Of a stretch of 15,094 nt of DNA, positions 13,113 through 15,094 are shown piece after piece. Under the pieces are notes generated by a model. That model did not search any database. It worked only from the letters and a program-made list of their open reading frames with translations, and had not been told where the DNA came from. A program made the position numbers and the translations under genes. How positions within the stretch are numbered: the first letter of the stretch is position 1; each line of letters begins with the position of its first letter. The DNA is taken from positions 1-15,094 of the forward strand of contig VXZF01000662.1 of assembly GCA_009845645.1 (NCBI GenBank), read 5' to 3'. The stretch comes from Gemmatimonadota bacterium (GTDB taxonomy: Bacteria > Latescibacterota > UBA2968 > UBA8231).

Positions 13113-15094
13113 CTAGCGGATGCTGCCATATACCGTCACGAAGGAGAGGGCACCCGTCTCCCGAGCACTTGGCTGTTCAAAGCGCTCCAAATAGCGTCTG
13201 CTCACCCTTATCCCCATCAGGGTTTGTAGAGTATAGCCCAGATACGGCTTGTCGATGGAAAACTGCACGGCGAGCGAAGTCTCGTCGAAATCCCCAGTCG
13301 TATCGCCGACGCGCAAGCCAGCGGTAGCCGTCTCGTCCTGGATAAAATCGCGGAAGATCAGGTGCTCGACTCCCAATTGCAGCGACACGTGGTTCAAAAA
13401 GGAACGCCTCAGCAAGAGCGAGGAGATCCCGCTCCAGTCCTGGCGCTCGGCCGTCGAGGCGCTAGTCAGGCGGTCGATATTGTAGGGCGTGTCATCCATG
13501 AAGAGTTCGTGCTTGAAGCGCGGTTGCACCGTCAGGCGGCCCAGCGAGAACTGGTAATCTATGCGGTTGATCAACCCCAGCCGCCGCGTGTTGCGGGCGA
13601 TCTTGCGGCCAGCCCGGTCGCGGGCATTGGCGTCGCGCTGCCGGATGAATTCGTGGATGAACTTGCCCTCGCTATTGATGCCCTTGTAGGTCTTGCCAGT
13701 GAAACCAGCCCACAGCCGATTGACGACGGCGTCGCGCATCGCCAGCGGATCCATGACCGGCTGCATCGACCCCGGCGAGTCCAGCGGCCGGCCCAGCTCG
13801 GGCCGCGCTGTCACCCACTGGACCACGTCGTCGGCGATGTCGTCCTGCACCAGCTTGAACATGTTGTAAAAGGCAACATTTCCCACCGTAGAAAAATTGC
13901 GCTCATAGGCCAACAGAGCGTAGCGAGTCAGGTTCTTTGCGTCGGTAGATAAGCGCTGTACTTGCTCTTGCCCCGCCATCCACTTCAGTTCCGGCGTCAG
14001 CCACGCCCCCAAGTAGGCGTTGTACCCGCGCCGATCCCGCTTATAGGGATAATCCGGCTCGTCGTCGTTTTCAAAGCGCTCGCCCCAACCATTATTGTTT
14101 AAGTCGATGGCGAAGACGAATTCCGGCCGATCGACGTAGTGGCGCAGGAACTGCTCTTCGTAGTCGGGCATGAAATTGGGGCGCACTGGCGTGTTATTCT
14201 GGTTGAAATCAGAAATAAAGTCGTTGTTTTCGTCGAGACCGGGGAACACCGCTCCGTCGGCCAACCCCTCCTTGTCGCGCCGCTGGTCGAGGCGGATGTC
14301 GTTGTCGTCGTTGTCATCGACCAAGTCGTAGAGAAACTCCGACCGCGCCTCTTCGTCGTCACTGTAATTGATCCGCCCGCCCTGATCGACGAGGAACGAC
14401 GTGGTGTTGTACTCGGCATCCATGCTAAACGCCTCGCCGAACAGGAAGAAGGGATAGAATTCTCTGGCGACGTTGACCATCCAACCCGTGGCCGACTCAT
14501 CCCCCAACACGCCGGACGCACTGTGGTGCGTCTGCCGAGCGATATTGGGGTACTGCCGGAACTGGTGGTTGACATTGTACTCGCCGTACATCCGAAAGCC
14601 CGCCCAATCGCTGACCTCGAAGCTAAAGCCGAAGACCTGGGTCGCTGTCGGCAGGCCGTAATCGAAGACAACCCATCGCTGATTGGAATTGTCTTGGACA
14701 TTGCCGTCCGCTCGCACCACGTTTAAAAACTTGGATTGGGCACCCAACGGTTCATTGTCGGTCTGGACGTCCGAGGTGACATCAATCCGGTAGTCGTTGT
14801 TGAGTAGGAAGCGGAACTTCACCGCGGTGATATTGTTGACCAAGTCGGCATCGTCGATAATGTCTTCCAGCGCCATCACCGCCGGGTCTTCCGAAGAGAA
14901 ATTGTACCGATAGGTGATCTCGCCCTCGCTACCAACTCCTTCGGCAATGGGAAAGCCATTGCGCGTGGTCCCCCCCTCCATCTGCGGCAGAAAACCAAGC
15001 TGACTGCCGACCAGTACGGTGTCGCGACCGCCGATCTGAGTATGCACTTCAATATCTTGGTCGAAAACCGTAGGGCCGCCCACGCCGTCCTCGG
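13113..15094 (-). CDS. Probable outer-membrane beta-barrel protein with acidic EF-hand-like loops (C-terminal part)
   Basis: The reading frame is open at the right edge; its 660 visible residues start mid-protein (EDGVGGPTVFDQDIEV) and no start codon or signal peptide is in the window. Alternating aromatic/polar strands are frequent (FRMYGEYNVNHQF, VSLQLGVEHLIFRDF, YTLQTLMGIRVSRRYL), and the last strand ends in a short aromatic/basic tail (SFVTVYGSIR). Both features suit an outer-membrane barrel. A middle region is rich in Asp and Asn: DLVDDNDDNDIRLD, then DENNDFISDFNQNN and DLNNNGWGERFENDD, which resemble calcium-binding EF-hand or dockerin loops and probably face outside. A DYPYKRDRRGYNAYLG segment follows. 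The family is not one I can name; it could be a surface protein with a barrel or a long beta-solenoid. It lies directly before the parvulin-type lipoprotein gene, suggesting assisted export or folding. Confidence 0.6.
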   Translation of the reverse strand, partial: EDGVGGPTVFDQDIEVHTQIGGRDTVLVGSQLGFLPQMEGGTTRNGFPIAEGVGSEGEITYRYNFSSEDPAVMALEDIIDDADLVNNITAVKFRFLLNNDYRIDVTSDVQTDNEPLGAQSKFLNVVRADGNVQDNSNQRWVVFDYGLPTATQVFGFSFEVSDWAGFRMYGEYNVNHQFRQYPNIARQTHHSASGVLGDESATGWMVNVAREFYPFFLFGEAFSMDAEYNTTSFLVDQGGRINYSDDEEARSEFLYDLVDDNDDNDIRLDQRRDKEGLADGAVFPGLDENNDFISDFNQNNTPVRPNFMPDYEEQFLRHYVDRPEFVFAIDLNNNGWGERFENDDEPDYPYKRDRRGYNAYLGAWLTPELKWMAGQEQVQRLSTDAKNLTRYALLAYERNFSTVGNVAFYNMFKLVQDDIADDVVQWVTARPELGRPLDSPGSMQPVMDPLAMRDAVVNRLWAGFTGKTYKGINSEGKFIHEFIRQRDANARDRAGRKIARNTRRLGLINRIDYQFSLGRLTVQPRFKHELFMDDTPYNIDRLTSASTAERQDWSGISSLLLRRSFLNHVSLQLGVEHLIFRDFIQDETATAGLRVGDTTGDFDETSLAVQFSIDKPYLGYTLQTLMGIRVSRRYLERFEQPSARETGALSFVTVYGSIR

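Noticed and set aside
13362..14726. Two plus-strand open frames of about 195 codons opposite the barrel-like gene
   Set aside because: They mirror the Asp/Asn- and Val-rich codons of the sense gene (long runs such as VVVVVVIDQVVE) and have no ribosome site or domain.

Overview
The window is a gene-dense stretch of bacterial DNA, roughly 60% G+C by eye, in which every credible gene lies on the minus strand, so transcription runs from high to low coordinates. The gene content includes a DUF6785/DUF6784-type membrane transporter, a phytanoyl-CoA dioxygenase remnant, an enolase-superfamily sugar-acid enzyme, a secreted PKD protein with a CBM9-like front end, and TPR-tailed surface enzymes. It also has a likely outer-membrane beta-barrel and a SurA/PrsA-like lipoprotein, which point to a diderm. 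This mix is what I would expect from an uncultured Latescibacterota, Poribacteria or related FCB/PVC-like lineage. That placement is inference from gene content, not from a marker gene.

In transcription order, the right end (15094-13044) holds the C-terminal part of a large probable outer-membrane protein with acidic EF-hand-like loops. It is followed by a lipoprotein with two parvulin-like (PpiC) regions, plausibly an envelope folding factor. Next comes a visibly more A+T-rich two-gene cassette (11299-10228). Its first gene encodes an unrecognised beta-rich protein. The second starts inside the first gene's end and encodes a HEPN-like protein with an R-x4-H ribonuclease motif. This is the best candidate for a little-described toxin-antitoxin or defence module.

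From 10182 to 4226 four tightly packed genes follow: an MR/MLE (enolase superfamily) enzyme, a secreted CBM9-like/PKD protein, a GT39-like membrane glycosyltransferase with C-terminal TPRs, and an SGNH hydrolase with an embedded TPR region. Spacing and overlaps suggest one operon. The last two probably act together on a surface glycan or glycosylated product. A gap of about 210 bases then carries a good promoter candidate and a small palindrome in front of a short coiled-coil/membrane protein built on 21-bp tandem repeats.

The left end has the DUF6785-type transporter, a truncated phytanoyl-CoA dioxygenase relic, and a corrinoid-salvage pair. The pair is cbiZ (adenosylcobinamide amidohydrolase, here with a C-terminal extension of about 140 residues) overlapping the start of cobD/cbiB, which runs off the window. 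CbiZ removes the aminopropanol arm from salvaged cobinamide and CobD/CbiB re-attaches an arm, so together they rebuild cobalamin precursors through cobyric acid.

No tRNA, rRNA, CRISPR array, transposase or convincing intrinsic terminator was seen. No gene-free stretch exceeds 300 bases; the longest is 4015-4225.
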